Assembly: GCA_044507115.1 (NCBI GenBank)
Contig: JBIQJZ010000084.1
Location: forward strand, 1-14,522
DNA from: Chryseosolibacter sp044507115
Lineage (GTDB): Bacteria; Bacteroidota; Bacteroidia; Cytophagales; Cyclobacteriaceae
Direction: 5' to 3'
DNA: 14,522 bases
Positions 1 through 8,106 of this stretch are shown piece by piece; within the stretch, counting starts at the first letter, position 1; every line of letters starts with the position of its first letter. The notes beneath the pieces are model-generated. The model saw nothing but the letters and a program-made list of their open reading frames with translations. It did not search any database and was not told the origin of the DNA. The position numbers were made by a program, and so were the translations under genes.

Positions 1-40
1 ACTCGTGATCACCGCGACCTTCTGACCTGAAGCCAGTGTC

Positions 41-601
41 TTAACCGTTATACTGAGTCATCGTCTTTTCTATTCCGATCGTGCAAAAGGAAAGGATCAT
101 TTCATTAGCTTTCTTCATGACAGGGGGAAGGGCGTCGAACTGTTCTTGTGTGAAATTGCTCAACACATAATCGACCTGCTGACCTTTTCCGAATTCGCTG
201 CCGATGCCGAATCGCAGTCTTGCGTAGGCTTGATCACCCAGGACTTCTTCGATATTGCGAAGACCGTTGTGTCCCCCGGCACTACCCTTTGGACGCATCC
301 GCAGTGTCCCGAAAGGCAACGCGATCTCATCTACAACTACGAGAAGGTTCTCCCGCGGTATGTTCAATGCCTGAAGCCAGTAGGCTACGGCTTTTCCGCT
401 GAGGTTCATATACGTCGTGGGTTTGATCAGGTGAATGGATCTTCCGCGATGGCGGAATTCTGCCTTATCGGCGAGGCGTGCCGAAGTAAACGACGTTTTT
501 TGCTGATCTGCTAGCTGATCAAGCACCAGGAATCCGATGTTGTGTCGGGTCAGTTCGTATTCTGCCCCGATGTTGCCAAGTCCCGCGATCAGGTACTTCA
601 T
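41..601 (-). CDS. pth: Peptidyl-tRNA hydrolase
   Basis: Cytoplasmic enzyme that hydrolyses the ester bond of peptidyl-tRNAs released from stalled ribosomes, recycling the tRNA. The 186-residue product has the normal family length. It starts with the family signature (MKYLIAGLGNIG), with Asn10 and the catalytic His20 in LTRHNIGF. The other active-site positions are also present: Asn66 in YMNLSG, Asp91 in DEIALPFG and Asn112 in GGHNGL. The ATG at the 3' end of codon stretch 599-601 gives the canonical N-terminus; no Shine-Dalgarno is visible, as is usual in Bacteroidota. It is the last visible gene of a prs-rplY-pth series on this strand, 64 nt after rplY, with a strong hairpin in the gap. The identification is secure from conserved motifs; membership of one transcript with rplY is inferred from spacing. 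Confidence 0.97.
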   Translation of the reverse strand: MKYLIAGLGNIGAEYELTRHNIGFLVLDQLADQQKTSFTSARLADKAEFRHRGRSIHLIKPTTYMNLSGKAVAYWLQALNIPRENLLVVVDEIALPFGTLRMRPKGSAGGHNGLRNIEEVLGDQAYARLRFGIGSEFGKGQQVDYVLSNFTQEQFDALPPVMKKANEMILSFCTIGIEKTMTQYNG

Positions 602-621
602 AAGGCTAGTCGGTTGCCAGA

Positions 622-650
622 TTCCAGGCTCGGGTTACCCGAACCTGGAA
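622..650 (-). repeat. 14-bp inverted repeat (hairpin) between rplY and pth
   Basis: Arms 622-635 and 637-650 are complementary apart from one position pair (629/643). In a minus-strand transcript that pair is a G-U wobble, so the whole 14-bp stem can form; in a plus-strand transcript it would be a C-A mismatch. This favours a role in the rplY-pth mRNA. No U-tract follows on the minus strand, so it is not a standard intrinsic terminator. It could be an mRNA processing or stability element, an attenuating structure, or one copy of a dispersed intergenic repeat. Confidence 0.6.
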
Positions 651-665
651 CCAAGAACCTTGGGA

Positions 666-1313
666 CTATTTCTTTCCTCCTTCTTTTTTCGCATCGGCTG
701 CGGGAGCAGCAGGTGCTGCAGCACCTTCCGCGGCCGGAGCGGCAGCAGCGGCTTCTTCAAGAAGCTTGGCAGCACGCGGCACTTCGACTACTGCGATAGA
801 TGCAGCCTTCGGGTCGAGGAATTCGAGATTCTCCATCGAGATATCTGCAACCTTAATGGCGTGGTGAAAATCGAGTGAGCTGACATCGATGTCGATGTGA
901 TCAGGCATGTGCTTTGGAAGCCCGTATACCCGGAGTGAAGCGCGTTTGCGCACCAGGGTACCACCTTTTGTCACGCCCGGAGCTTCGCCCACGAGCTTCA
1001 CAGGGATGTTCATTTTTACTTTTCTGTCTTCCGAAATACGCAGGAAATCGGCGTGCAGGATGATCTCGCTTACGGGGTGGAACTGAACTTCCTGCAAAAT
1101 CGCCTGACACTCTTCTCGCTCGATATTCAGATGCACAAAGTGTGCTTCGTTGGTATAAACAATGTCGCGGAACAAGATCATCGGAGAATAGAAGTGAAGT
1201 TGTTCTTCTCCTCCGTACAGCACACAAGGTACGAGACCTTCGTCTCTCAACTTTTGTGAACTGGTCTTGCCGAGATTTGCTCTTCGATACCCTATAATCT
1301 CAACAGTTTTCAT
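666..1313 (-). CDS. rplY: 50S ribosomal protein L25 (general stress protein CTC type)
   Basis: Large-subunit ribosomal protein that binds 5S rRNA. The 215-residue product is the long CTC/TL5 form. An N-terminal L25 domain covers about residues 3-90 (GYRRANLGKTSSQKLRDEG, then VPCVLYGG near 28-35). A C-terminal TL5-type beta domain covers about 97-180 (NIPVKLVGEAPGV, TLVRKRASLRVYGLPKHMPDHIDID). Residues 181-215 form an Ala/Pro-rich tail ending in a lysine-rich segment (DAKKEGGKK), as often seen in this family and probably disordered. The ATG at 1311-1313 gives the standard MKTVEI-type N-terminus. The gene lies 43 nt downstream of prs and 64 nt upstream of pth, a frequent arrangement in bacteria. 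No separate promoter is obvious in the 43-nt gap, so co-transcription with prs is likely. Confidence 0.96.
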   Translation of the reverse strand: MKTVEIIGYRRANLGKTSSQKLRDEGLVPCVLYGGEEQLHFYSPMILFRDIVYTNEAHFVHLNIEREECQAILQEVQFHPVSEIILHADFLRISEDRKVKMNIPVKLVGEAPGVTKGGTLVRKRASLRVYGLPKHMPDHIDIDVSSLDFHHAIKVADISMENLEFLDPKAASIAVVEVPRAAKLLEEAAAAAPAAEGAAAPAAPAADAKKEGGKK

Positions 1314-1356
1314 GGTTATTATGGTTTAAATTAAGATTCTTTAATAGTTGGTCGGG

Positions 1357-2286
1357 CTACAGCTTGATGAACAAAGAGCTAATCGACTCGTTGTCGTGTA
1401 TTTTCCGGATCGCTTTTGCAAACAGGTCAGATACCGACAGAACTTTGATTTTTGATGCCCCATTTCGCAATGGGATCGTATCCGCGACCACCATCTCTGC
1501 CAACGCCGATTTTTCAATCCGATCGTAGGCCTCACCTGACAGAACAGGGTGTGTACAGATAGCTCTCACAGATTTTGCGCCATTCTCCTGGATCAGCGCA
1601 GCCGCCTTGCAGATGGTCCCCGCAGTATCCACCAGGTCGTCGACGAGGATTACGTCTTTGCCCTGTACTTCGCCGATCAATCGCATTGACTCAATCTTGT
1701 TCGCGACTTTCCGGTACTTGTCGCACACAGCCAGTTCTGCGTTGAAGAACTTGGCAAAATTCCGCGCGCGCTTTATACCCCCTACGTCTGGCGAAGCAAA
1801 CATGATGTCATCCAGTTGCAGAGATTTGAGATACGGGACGAAGATATAGGATCCGTCCAGGTGATCGACCGGAATATCAAAGAAGCCCTGAATCTGATCC
1901 GCATGGAGGTCACAAGCCATAATCCTGTCAACGCCCGCTGCAGACAGGAGGTTTGCGATCAACTTGGCGGCAATCGATACCCGTGGCTTGTCCTTGCGGT
2001 CCTGCCGGGCATATCCGAAGTAGGGTATGATTACATTGACGTTGTGAGCACTTGCCCGTTTCGCAGCATCAACCATCAGCAATAATTCAAGCAGATTGTC
2101 GGCAGGCGCAAAAGTCGACTGGATAATAAATACGTCATGACCCCGTACAGACTCTGCGATGAAGGGCGACATCTCGCCATCGCTGAATTGTTGGTAATCG
2201 ACATCGCCCAGCGGCTCGCCGTATGCATCAGCAATTTTTTCGGCTAGATACCGTGTGGCTCTGCCGCTGAAGAGTTTAACAGCCAT
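1357..2286 (-). CDS. prs: Ribose-phosphate pyrophosphokinase (PRPP synthetase)
   Basis: Transfers pyrophosphate from ATP to ribose 5-phosphate, making PRPP for purine, pyrimidine, histidine, tryptophan and NAD synthesis. The 309-residue product has the typical length of class I enzymes. Visible motifs are FSDGE (34-38), the flexible catalytic loop with FGYARQDRK (90-98), DLHADQIQGFF (126-136) and the PRPP-binding loop VDDLVDTAGT (215-224). Downstream genes on the same strand are rplY and pth. The purine gene purL lies in the same window, separated by tRNA-Gln and a lipoprotein gene, and uses PRPP-derived intermediates. A one-mismatch -7-like box (TTACTTTG) lies about 50 nt upstream of the start, next to the tRNA-Gln terminator. 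It may be the promoter, but this is weak evidence. Confidence 0.97.
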   Translation of the reverse strand: MAVKLFSGRATRYLAEKIADAYGEPLGDVDYQQFSDGEMSPFIAESVRGHDVFIIQSTFAPADNLLELLLMVDAAKRASAHNVNVIIPYFGYARQDRKDKPRVSIAAKLIANLLSAAGVDRIMACDLHADQIQGFFDIPVDHLDGSYIFVPYLKSLQLDDIMFASPDVGGIKRARNFAKFFNAELAVCDKYRKVANKIESMRLIGEVQGKDVILVDDLVDTAGTICKAAALIQENGAKSVRAICTHPVLSGEAYDRIEKSALAEMVVADTIPLRNGASKIKVLSVSDLFAKAIRKIHDNESISSLFIKL

Positions 2287-2342
2287 CGCTTAATAAAACT
2301 TTATTTCAACGATCCGCCGGTGGAGTCGTTACGAGTTCAAAG

Positions 2343-2374
2343 TAAAAATCCCGTTCAATTTTGAACGGGATTTT
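2343..2374 (-). terminator. Intrinsic terminator of tRNA-Gln
   Basis: Perfect inverted repeat with arms 2345-2358 and 2361-2374, including a GC-rich core (CCCGTTC/GAACGGG), and a U-rich end (ATTTTTA) when read on the minus strand. It begins four nucleotides after the tRNA discriminator base, so it is well placed to end the tRNA-Gln transcript before prs. The A/T flanks are symmetrical, so some activity on the other strand is possible, but no plus-strand gene ends here. Confidence 0.82.
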
Positions 2375-2378
2375 CAGG

Positions 2379-2451
2379 TTGTCCGACCAGGGCTCGAACC
2401 TGGACTTTCCTGAATCAAAATCAGGCGTGTTGCCAGTTACACCATCGGACA
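2379..2451 (-). tRNA. tRNA-Gln (anticodon TTG)
   Basis: The complement folds into a full cloverleaf. The acceptor stem is TGTCCGA/TCGGACA. A 4-bp D stem (GTGT/ACAC) encloses a GG-containing loop. The anticodon stem CCTGA/TCAGG has the loop TTTTGAT, giving anticodon TTG (complement of 2416-2418). A 5-nt variable loop follows, then the T stem CCAGG/CCTGG with loop TTCGAGC. The discriminator base is A and CCA is not encoded, so it must be added after transcription. The U-starting acceptor stem is typical of tRNA-Gln. A terminator follows immediately and a Bacteroidota-type promoter box lies about 110 nt upstream. Confidence 0.97.
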
Positions 2452-2563
2452 ATATCCTACAAGTTCAAAATCACTGCAAAAAACGCTTGCCAGCCGTGCT
2501 CGCCATGTGACAATGTCGGCCAGACAGACCAAAAACAGCTTTTGGAGCTTGATTTTGGGTCTG

Positions 2564-2571
2564 CAAAGGTA
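2564..2571 (-). promoter_or_regulatory. Probable promoter -7 box for tRNA-Gln
   Basis: Read on the minus strand this is TACCTTTG, an exact match to the Bacteroidota -7 consensus TAnnTTTG, followed by GCAGACCC, a common start-site context in this phylum. No convincing -33 TTTG is present at the usual spacing; the region upstream is A/T-rich. It would give a 5' leader of about 100 nt before tRNA-Gln. The rest of the 218-nt gap (2452-2669) holds no supportable gene. Confidence 0.55.
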
Positions 2572-2669
2572 GTTACTATTTTTTAAAAATGATATGAACA
2601 GGCAGCAATTACGTTGAAAATTTACTGCCGCATGAATCGCTGCGAGGCCGGGAGCATCGCAGTCCCGAT

Positions 2670-3251
2670 TCACAGCTCGTGATCCGGCTCTATGTTGGCC
2701 CCGCCTTCCAGGAAGCCTTCTGCCCAGAAACGGTATTTGTCGAGAATGGAGATCACAGCATTTCTCAAGTGGCGGGAGTTGCTAAAATCAATGCTCCCAT
2801 ACATCGTGGTGGCATAGCCTTGCCAGATGGATCGGTTCTGGCGACGGTCGTAGAACTGAATCAACAGGGTACCCGTCTTCAGGTTAAATTTTTGGGGATC
2901 GTACTCAAGGTCTTCTTTTTGATTGCGCACCCATTCCTCAATATCGGGCTGATTGTAGCCGTTAAATTTCAAGCTGTCGGAGAACATTTTGAAACCGATG
3001 ATCAGGTGGGGTTTGTTGGCCGCCTGGCGATAGCCCAGGAACTTCATCCGTGCAATAATCGATTTCTCAATAAGCTCATTCACCATCGTGGTGTCGTTGA
3101 GTCCGGCGGGTTTCATAATATCGAAAGTCCGGTACTTCTTGAAGTTCCCTTTGTAGCTGTAGTCGTATTCTACCGGGAGTTCCTTATAGCCCAGACAGGA
3201 GGCGAGCCCCAACAAGGCCAGCAGCCAGAGGGGAGTAAACAATTTCTTCAT
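2670..3251 (-). CDS. DUF4136 domain lipoprotein
   Basis: Predicted lipoprotein of unknown function, 193 residues. The N-terminus is a clear lipoprotein signal: KK, a hydrophobic stretch (LWLLALLGLA) and a lipobox LASC with the lipidated Cys19. The mature part fits the DUF4136 pattern: a YDYS..F.KYRTFD opening (about 29-44), then a helix (ELIEKSIIARMKFLGY) followed by HLIIGF. Further on come GTLLIQFYDRRQNRSIWQGYA and a C-terminal helix (LRNAVISILDKYRF). The serine after the lipobox-adjacent position and a lack of Asp at +2 would favour export to the outer membrane under standard sorting, but sorting rules differ in Bacteroidota. It stands alone: purL lies 202 nt upstream behind a probable terminator, and tRNA-Gln lies downstream. 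The family assignment is from recognised pattern, not a search. Confidence 0.88.
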   Translation of the reverse strand: MKKLFTPLWLLALLGLASCLGYKELPVEYDYSYKGNFKKYRTFDIMKPAGLNDTTMVNELIEKSIIARMKFLGYRQAANKPHLIIGFKMFSDSLKFNGYNQPDIEEWVRNQKEDLEYDPQKFNLKTGTLLIQFYDRRQNRSIWQGYATTMYGSIDFSNSRHLRNAVISILDKYRFWAEGFLEGGANIEPDHEL

Positions 3252-3287
3252 AGGCCAGCAGATCGTTAAATCACGATTTGAATATAA

Positions 3288-3348
3288 CCTAAAAAATCAA
3301 TACCCGAGCACCCCCGGAAGGAAACCTTTTCAGGGGTATAGCTCCGGG
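3288..3348 (-). terminator. Probable terminator downstream of purL
   Basis: On the minus strand a composite hairpin forms. CCCGGAGC (3348-3341) pairs with GCTCGGG (3309-3303) with one bulged base, and ACCCC (3337-3333) pairs with GGGGT (3314-3310), with a smaller AAGG-TTT-CCTT hairpin in the loop. It is followed by TATTGATTTTTTAGG, a U-rich tract that begins a few bases after the stem. It lies 105-165 nt past the purL stop codon and just upstream of the DUF4136 gene, so it probably ends the purL transcript. Bulges and the offset U-tract lower the certainty. The remainder of the 202-nt gap shows nothing else convincing. Confidence 0.5.
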
Positions 3349-3453
3349 ATCGGGCAATTTGATTTCCGGTCGAAAACAAGGGAAGGCTGGTCAGGGCTCC
3401 AAAAAATATTCTTCGTTTTCAGGCAACCATCGGGCTAGAAATCCTGTAGCGAC

Positions 3454-6400
3454 CTAGCGTGCGACATGTTCACTTGCCCACATCCGCGCATTGACAAATG
3501 CCTCAATCCACGGTGAGATCTCGTCCTGCTCTCGGCCTTCGGGGTAGTAAGGCCAATTCCAGGTAAACAATGATCGTTCTATGTGTGGCATGATGGCCAG
3601 GTGCCGACCGTCGCGCGAGGCGAGGGCCGCCGTCGAGAAGATCGAACCGGACGGGGTTCCAGGATAATCTTTATGCGAGTAGGTCGCAGCAATGTTGTAA
3701 AGGCTGCGATCTGCGGGAAGATCGAATCTCCCTTCGCCGTGTGCTACCCAAACGCCGAGACGCGTGCCGACCAGTGATTTCAACATGACTGAATTGTTTT
3801 CGGGGATGGATATGTTCAGAAAAAGCGATTCGAACTTGCCAGACTCGTTGTGGTGCATCTTCGGATGATCACTCCACTCCGGGTAAACGAGTCCCAGTTC
3901 CATCATCAGCTGGCAACCGTTGCATACCCCGAGACTCAGGGTGTCCGGTCTTTTATAGAAATCGTCAAGTGCTTTGCGGGCTTTTGGATTGTAGAGGAAG
4001 GCACCTGCCCAACCCTTTGCGGACCCGAGAACGTCGGAGTTTGAGAAACCACCTACGAAAACGATCATTTGCACATCAGTCAAATCTTCGCGTCCCGAGA
4101 TGAGGTCCGTCATGTGAATATCCTTCACATCGAAACCGGCGAGGTAGAGAACATATGCCATTTCGCGGTCTCCGTTAACGCCTTTCTCCCGGATGATTGC
4201 CGCCCGCACACCTGATTCTTTCCGGCGCCTGGGCTGAAGGCCGTACGACGCTAGTTTGCCATCAAACGAAGCGGGGAATATGTATTCGAGCTTTTGGTGT
4301 TTGTAGTTTCTGAAGCGCTCTGCTGCCAGCCGCTCTGGCCGTTGCTTGCTGTCAAGAAGATAAGACGTGCGGAACCACGTGTCGCGCAAAGGGTCAATGT
4401 CAAGCGTGTGGGTTTGATCGCCAGCCACAAGACGAACGGTTCGTTCGGATGTTACTTTTCCAAGAGCGATACTCTCCACGCCCTCGCGGATGAGAACACG
4501 GCGCACGGCGTCGGTGTCTGCGACCTGAAGAATGACACCTGGATTCTCACTGAACAGCGTCCGGATAAGATCGTCGCTTGAGAACGACAAATCGAGGTTC
4601 ATACCCACGCCTGGGACGGAAAACGTCATCTCCAGGAGCGCCGTGATCAGTCCACCTTCGGAGATGTCGTGTCCGGCCAGCACCAGGCCTTCCTTGATAA
4701 GTGATTGCACAGCGTCGAAAGCGCCTTTGAAGTATTTGTCGTCGCGGACAGAAGGTGTCTCGTTACCGAGGAGATTGAGTACTTGCGCGAAACTGCTTCC
4801 ACCAAGCTTCCGTTCGTCCCTTGAAAAATCGATGTAAAGAATATCCGTGCCGTTGACTGGTTGGAGCGCCGGCGTGATGGTTCCGCGGATATCTTCCACT
4901 TCGGCAGCTGCTGAAATAATCACGGTTCCCGGAGCAATCACGACTTCGTCGCCAGGATACTTTTGAACCATCGAAAGCGAGTCTTTACCCGTTGGGATAT
5001 TAATTCCCAGGTTGATCGCAAACGCCGAAACTGCTTCCACAGCTTTATAAAGACGTGCATCTTCGCCAGGGTTTTTCGAAGGCCACATCCAGTTTGCGCT
5101 GAGCGAAACGCCTTTCAGGTTGTGGGTGAGAGGAGCGAAAACGATGTTCGTCAACGCTTCCGCTATTGCCAGTTTACTGCCTGCCACGGGGTCCACAAGC
5201 GCAGCGCCGGGTGCATGGCCAATGGACGTGGCCACGCCTTTATGGCTCACGAAATCGAGCGCCATCACCCCCACGTTGTTCAGGGGAAGCTGTATCGGCC
5301 CACACGTTTGCTGCGTTGCCACCCGACCGGTCACCGAACGGTCCACTTTGTTCGTAAGCCAGTCCTTGCAGGCGACTGCTTCAAGTTGCAAGACGTGTTC
5401 CAGATAGTGGATGAATTTCGCGGGATCGTACTGAAGCGCTGCGAAGTTGTTCCTCTGCGTGGAGTCCTGAAGCACCGTCTTTGGAGAAGATCCGAAAAGA
5501 TGAGCGACCTTAAAGGAAATGGCTTTGCGTGACTCGCCCTCGCGCTTGAATTCGAGGCGCTGGTCGCCGGTAGCCTCGCCGACTACATAGCAAGGAGCGC
5601 GCTCCCGTTCGGACACCCGTTGGAGGATCTCGAGATCCGCCTGGCGTATTCCGATTCCCATTCGTTCCTGTGATTCATTGCAGATGATCTCCTTGTCGGA
5701 GAGCGTAGGGTCGCCGACTGGGAGTTTGTCAATACTAATGGTGCCCCCGGTCTCCTCCAGAAGCTCGGATAGGCAGTTGAGATGGCCGCCAGCACCGTGA
5801 TCGTGTATCGTAATGATCGGGTTTTCCTTCGCTTCGACCATGGCGCGGACTGCATTCATCGCGCGCTTCTGCATCTCGGGGTTCGAACGTTGGATGGCAT
5901 TGAGCTCGATGGCATTGCCATATTCACCTGTAGCAACTGAAGAGACAGCCCCTCCGCCCATACCGATGCGATAGTTTTCTCCACCGAGGACCACGATCTT
6001 GTCGCCAGCTCTCAGTTTGCCTTTCTGACTGTCTTGCTCCTTTCCGTAGCCGACTCCGCCTGCGAGCATGATTACCTTGTCAAAGCCAAATTTTTTTTCA
6101 TTCTCAAAATGCTCGAATGTCAGAAGACTCCCGCTGATAAGCGGTTGCCCAAATTTGTTGCCGAAGTCCGAAGCACCGTCGGATGCTTTCACAAGGATTT
6201 CTTCCGGCGTCTGATACAACCACTTTCGCGCCGGAAATTTCTTCTCCCACAGTCTGCCACCCTGAAGTCTCGGATAGGAAGTGATATAGACCGCCGTTCC
6301 CGCTAGCGGAAGTGAGCCCCGGCCACCGGCAAGCCGGTCCCGGATTTCGCCGCCGGATCCAGTAGCTGCTCCGTTGAATGGTTCGACAGTCGTCGGGAAA

Positions 6401-7149
6401 TTGTGTGTTTCGGCTTTCAGCGAAATGACAGAGTCAAAGTCTTCAATGCTGAAGTAATCCGCGATATCCTGTCGGGGCGGTGCGAAGAATTCGATCCGCG
6501 GTCCCTTGAAGAAGGCGACGTTGTCTTTGTATGCGCTAACGAGAAAGTTCGGGTTCCGCTTTGAGGTTTCTTTGATCAATTGAAATAGCGAGCGCTCTTT
6601 CTCTTCGCCGTCGATGACGAATGTTCCATTGAATATTTTGTGACGGCAGTGCTCGGAGTTGACCTGTGAGAAACCGAATACCTCACTGTCGGTAAGTTTG
6701 CGTCCGAGTTCTCGGGCGACGTTTTCGAGGTATTGTACCTCTTCGTGACTGAGCGCTAAACCTTCCTGCTTGTTGTAAGCAGCAATGTCATCGATTTTAA
6801 TAATTTCTTCCGGTTGATGCTGAATGGTGTAGATATCCTGGCCAAGGCCGTCGTACAACATTTCAAGCATGCGGTCGTACGGAGTGTCTACGGTGTCCAC
6901 CTGCCGGAATTCCTCTATTCGCTGGATACCGGGAATACCCATCGTCTGTGTGATCTCAACGGCGTTGGTGCTCCAGGGAGTGATCATCTCCTTGCGCGGG
7001 CCGATGAAGCGTCCTGGAATATCGGATTCGGCTACGAGCTCAGCTTCTCCAAAAAGCCATGTCAACTTCTTGATATCAGCGGACTGTAAAGGTTGGTCCG
7101 CGCCAACGGTGTAGACGATGGCGGCATTTTTTCGAAAGAATAAGATCAT
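3454..7149 (-). CDS. purL: Phosphoribosylformylglycinamidine synthase (single-chain, large form)
   Basis: Fourth step of de novo purine synthesis: converts FGAR, ATP and glutamine to FGAM. The 1231-residue product is the fused large form (E. coli type, about 1295 residues), combining a PurS-like N-terminal region, the synthetase core and a glutaminase. Core motifs are NSEHCRHKIFNG (164-175), KAETHNFPT (245-253), GAATGSGGEIRD (260-271) and HDHGAGGH (449-456). The class I glutamine amidotransferase domain begins near 980. Its nucleophile is Cys1076 in GVCNGCQ, and the His1189/Glu1191 pair lies in MPHIERS, so the triad is complete. The ATG at 7147-7149 gives the usual short N-terminus. A -7 promoter box ends about 23 nt upstream, so purL need not depend on the hydrolase gene before it. 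No frameshift or missing key residue is seen. Confidence 0.98.
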   Translation of the reverse strand: MILFFRKNAAIVYTVGADQPLQSADIKKLTWLFGEAELVAESDIPGRFIGPRKEMITPWSTNAVEITQTMGIPGIQRIEEFRQVDTVDTPYDRMLEMLYDGLGQDIYTIQHQPEEIIKIDDIAAYNKQEGLALSHEEVQYLENVARELGRKLTDSEVFGFSQVNSEHCRHKIFNGTFVIDGEEKERSLFQLIKETSKRNPNFLVSAYKDNVAFFKGPRIEFFAPPRQDIADYFSIEDFDSVISLKAETHNFPTTVEPFNGAATGSGGEIRDRLAGGRGSLPLAGTAVYITSYPRLQGGRLWEKKFPARKWLYQTPEEILVKASDGASDFGNKFGQPLISGSLLTFEHFENEKKFGFDKVIMLAGGVGYGKEQDSQKGKLRAGDKIVVLGGENYRIGMGGGAVSSVATGEYGNAIELNAIQRSNPEMQKRAMNAVRAMVEAKENPIITIHDHGAGGHLNCLSELLEETGGTISIDKLPVGDPTLSDKEIICNESQERMGIGIRQADLEILQRVSERERAPCYVVGEATGDQRLEFKREGESRKAISFKVAHLFGSSPKTVLQDSTQRNNFAALQYDPAKFIHYLEHVLQLEAVACKDWLTNKVDRSVTGRVATQQTCGPIQLPLNNVGVMALDFVSHKGVATSIGHAPGAALVDPVAGSKLAIAEALTNIVFAPLTHNLKGVSLSANWMWPSKNPGEDARLYKAVEAVSAFAINLGINIPTGKDSLSMVQKYPGDEVVIAPGTVIISAAAEVEDIRGTITPALQPVNGTDILYIDFSRDERKLGGSSFAQVLNLLGNETPSVRDDKYFKGAFDAVQSLIKEGLVLAGHDISEGGLITALLEMTFSVPGVGMNLDLSFSSDDLIRTLFSENPGVILQVADTDAVRRVLIREGVESIALGKVTSERTVRLVAGDQTHTLDIDPLRDTWFRTSYLLDSKQRPERLAAERFRNYKHQKLEYIFPASFDGKLASYGLQPRRRKESGVRAAIIREKGVNGDREMAYVLYLAGFDVKDIHMTDLISGREDLTDVQMIVFVGGFSNSDVLGSAKGWAGAFLYNPKARKALDDFYKRPDTLSLGVCNGCQLMMELGLVYPEWSDHPKMHHNESGKFESLFLNISIPENNSVMLKSLVGTRLGVWVAHGEGRFDLPADRSLYNIAATYSHKDYPGTPSGSIFSTAALASRDGRHLAIMPHIERSLFTWNWPYYPEGREQDEISPWIEAFVNARMWASEHVAR

Positions 7150-7171
7150 TGGATAAACAGTGGATGCGCCG

Positions 7172-7179
7172 CAAAAATA
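7172..7179 (-). promoter_or_regulatory. Probable promoter -7 box for purL
   Basis: The minus strand reads TATTTTTG, an exact match to TAnnTTTG, followed by CGGCGC, a typical start-site context in this phylum. A TTTG at 7208-7205 lies upstream but at about 25 nt spacing, longer than usual for a -33 box. The predicted 5' leader is only about 15-20 nt. It lies between the hydrolase stop codon and the purL start. Confidence 0.5.
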
Positions 7180-7230
7180 CGAGCATTTTGGAGTTTTCGA
7201 TCACCAAAGTTTAAAAATGCATCAAGGTTT

Positions 7231-8106
7231 TCATTGCGTTTCGCTGCGCGGTTTCGATTTGATCCGCGTGTTGATATTTGAGTTTCGTGTTGTATCGCCT
7301 TCACCTTCGGATGCGAGGAGGGGCAATGCCTTTCCAAGCAGATCGGTATGTCCGCTTTCGAGTATTTCCTCGCGGTAGTGGTCTACATGGCGCAAGAGCC
7401 GGTGCATATCTCCCGAACGGATAACGTTGTCGTATTTACCGGCGATCATCGTCAGGCGAATGTCATTCTCATTGATGATTTTTGCTATGTCTCGAAGGTC
7501 GAATGTCAGGTGGCGAAAAACGACCCAGGAGTAGTAGACCCTTCGGCGCTTTTCCTCGGAGTTCATCTGATAATCGGCGAACCGAATCAGCCCTTTGTCT
7601 ACCAGGTTAAGTTTTCCAAGTCTGGTAGCAATCCACGCAAAGCGGTCATACCGATGGATCATACTCTTGAATAGCGCGCGCAATGCGGTGGGATACGTTG
7701 CCATACTATACCAAATATTGGTCCTGATGCCATCGGGAGCCACGAGGATCAGGTGGCGAATACGGTTGCCAAACGCCTCGAGGATTGAAAGCGCAAATTT
7801 GCCCCCTAGACTGTATCCCAACAATGAAAAGTCATCAAGTCGTTGGTCATGGAGTAGAACTTCGACGATGGCATTCCAATCCTTTTTCTCAATCGGTCGC
7901 TCACCTTCGTTCCATTCGCTCTTCCCGTGGAAGAAGAGATCGACAATATAGAGCGTATACGTTGACGAGAGGGATTTGAGCAGGGGCACATACATAGTGT
8001 GATCCTGACCGAAACCGTGAAAAACCAGGAGGGGGTGTTTTCCGTTTCCGACTTTGACATAGTGCAGCAGATTTCTGCGGTGATGGATGAAACTTTCCTG
8101 AACCAT
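7231..8106 (-). CDS. Alpha/beta hydrolase fold protein
   Basis: Probable serine hydrolase of unknown substrate, 291 residues, with no signal peptide, so cytoplasmic. The fold's landmarks are in order: the strand and oxyanion region LLVFHGFGQ (26-34), the VDLFFHGKS loop (55-63), and the nucleophile elbow GYSLGG with Ser99. The acid Asp226 follows in IAGKYDNVI and the catalytic His253 in ESGHTDLL. The triad is therefore complete. A lid region rich in aromatic and basic residues lies at about 130-200. Residues after about 265 form a polar Thr/Asn/Arg/Ser-rich tail with no recognisable structure. The gene is upstream of purL on the same strand (81-nt gap) and divergent from the sigma factor gene (109-nt gap); neither neighbour indicates a substrate. 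Esterase, thioesterase or C-C hydrolase activity are all possible. Confidence 0.9.
   Translation of the reverse strand: MVQESFIHHRRNLLHYVKVGNGKHPLLVFHGFGQDHTMYVPLLKSLSSTYTLYIVDLFFHGKSEWNEGERPIEKKDWNAIVEVLLHDQRLDDFSLLGYSLGGKFALSILEAFGNRIRHLILVAPDGIRTNIWYSMATYPTALRALFKSMIHRYDRFAWIATRLGKLNLVDKGLIRFADYQMNSEEKRRRVYYSWVVFRHLTFDLRDIAKIINENDIRLTMIAGKYDNVIRSGDMHRLLRHVDHYREEILESGHTDLLGKALPLLASEGEGDTTRNSNINTRIKSKPRSETQ

Noticed and set aside
1..40. Minus-strand open frame running off the left edge after pth (reads TVKTLASGQKVAVITS)
   Set aside because: It looks codon-like, but a TGA lies upstream in that frame inside the end of pth and no ATG or GTG start precedes it. Forty bases are too few to call a gene.
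2679..3269. 196-codon plus-strand open frame opposite the DUF4136 lipoprotein
   Set aside because: It is fully antisense to a gene with a clear lipoprotein signal and family pattern. Its own translation shows no recognisable motif or start context.
4963..5532. 189-codon plus-strand open frame inside purL
   Set aside because: Antisense to an intact, strongly conserved enzyme; rich in Arg, His and Cys as expected of a shadow frame, with no domain features.
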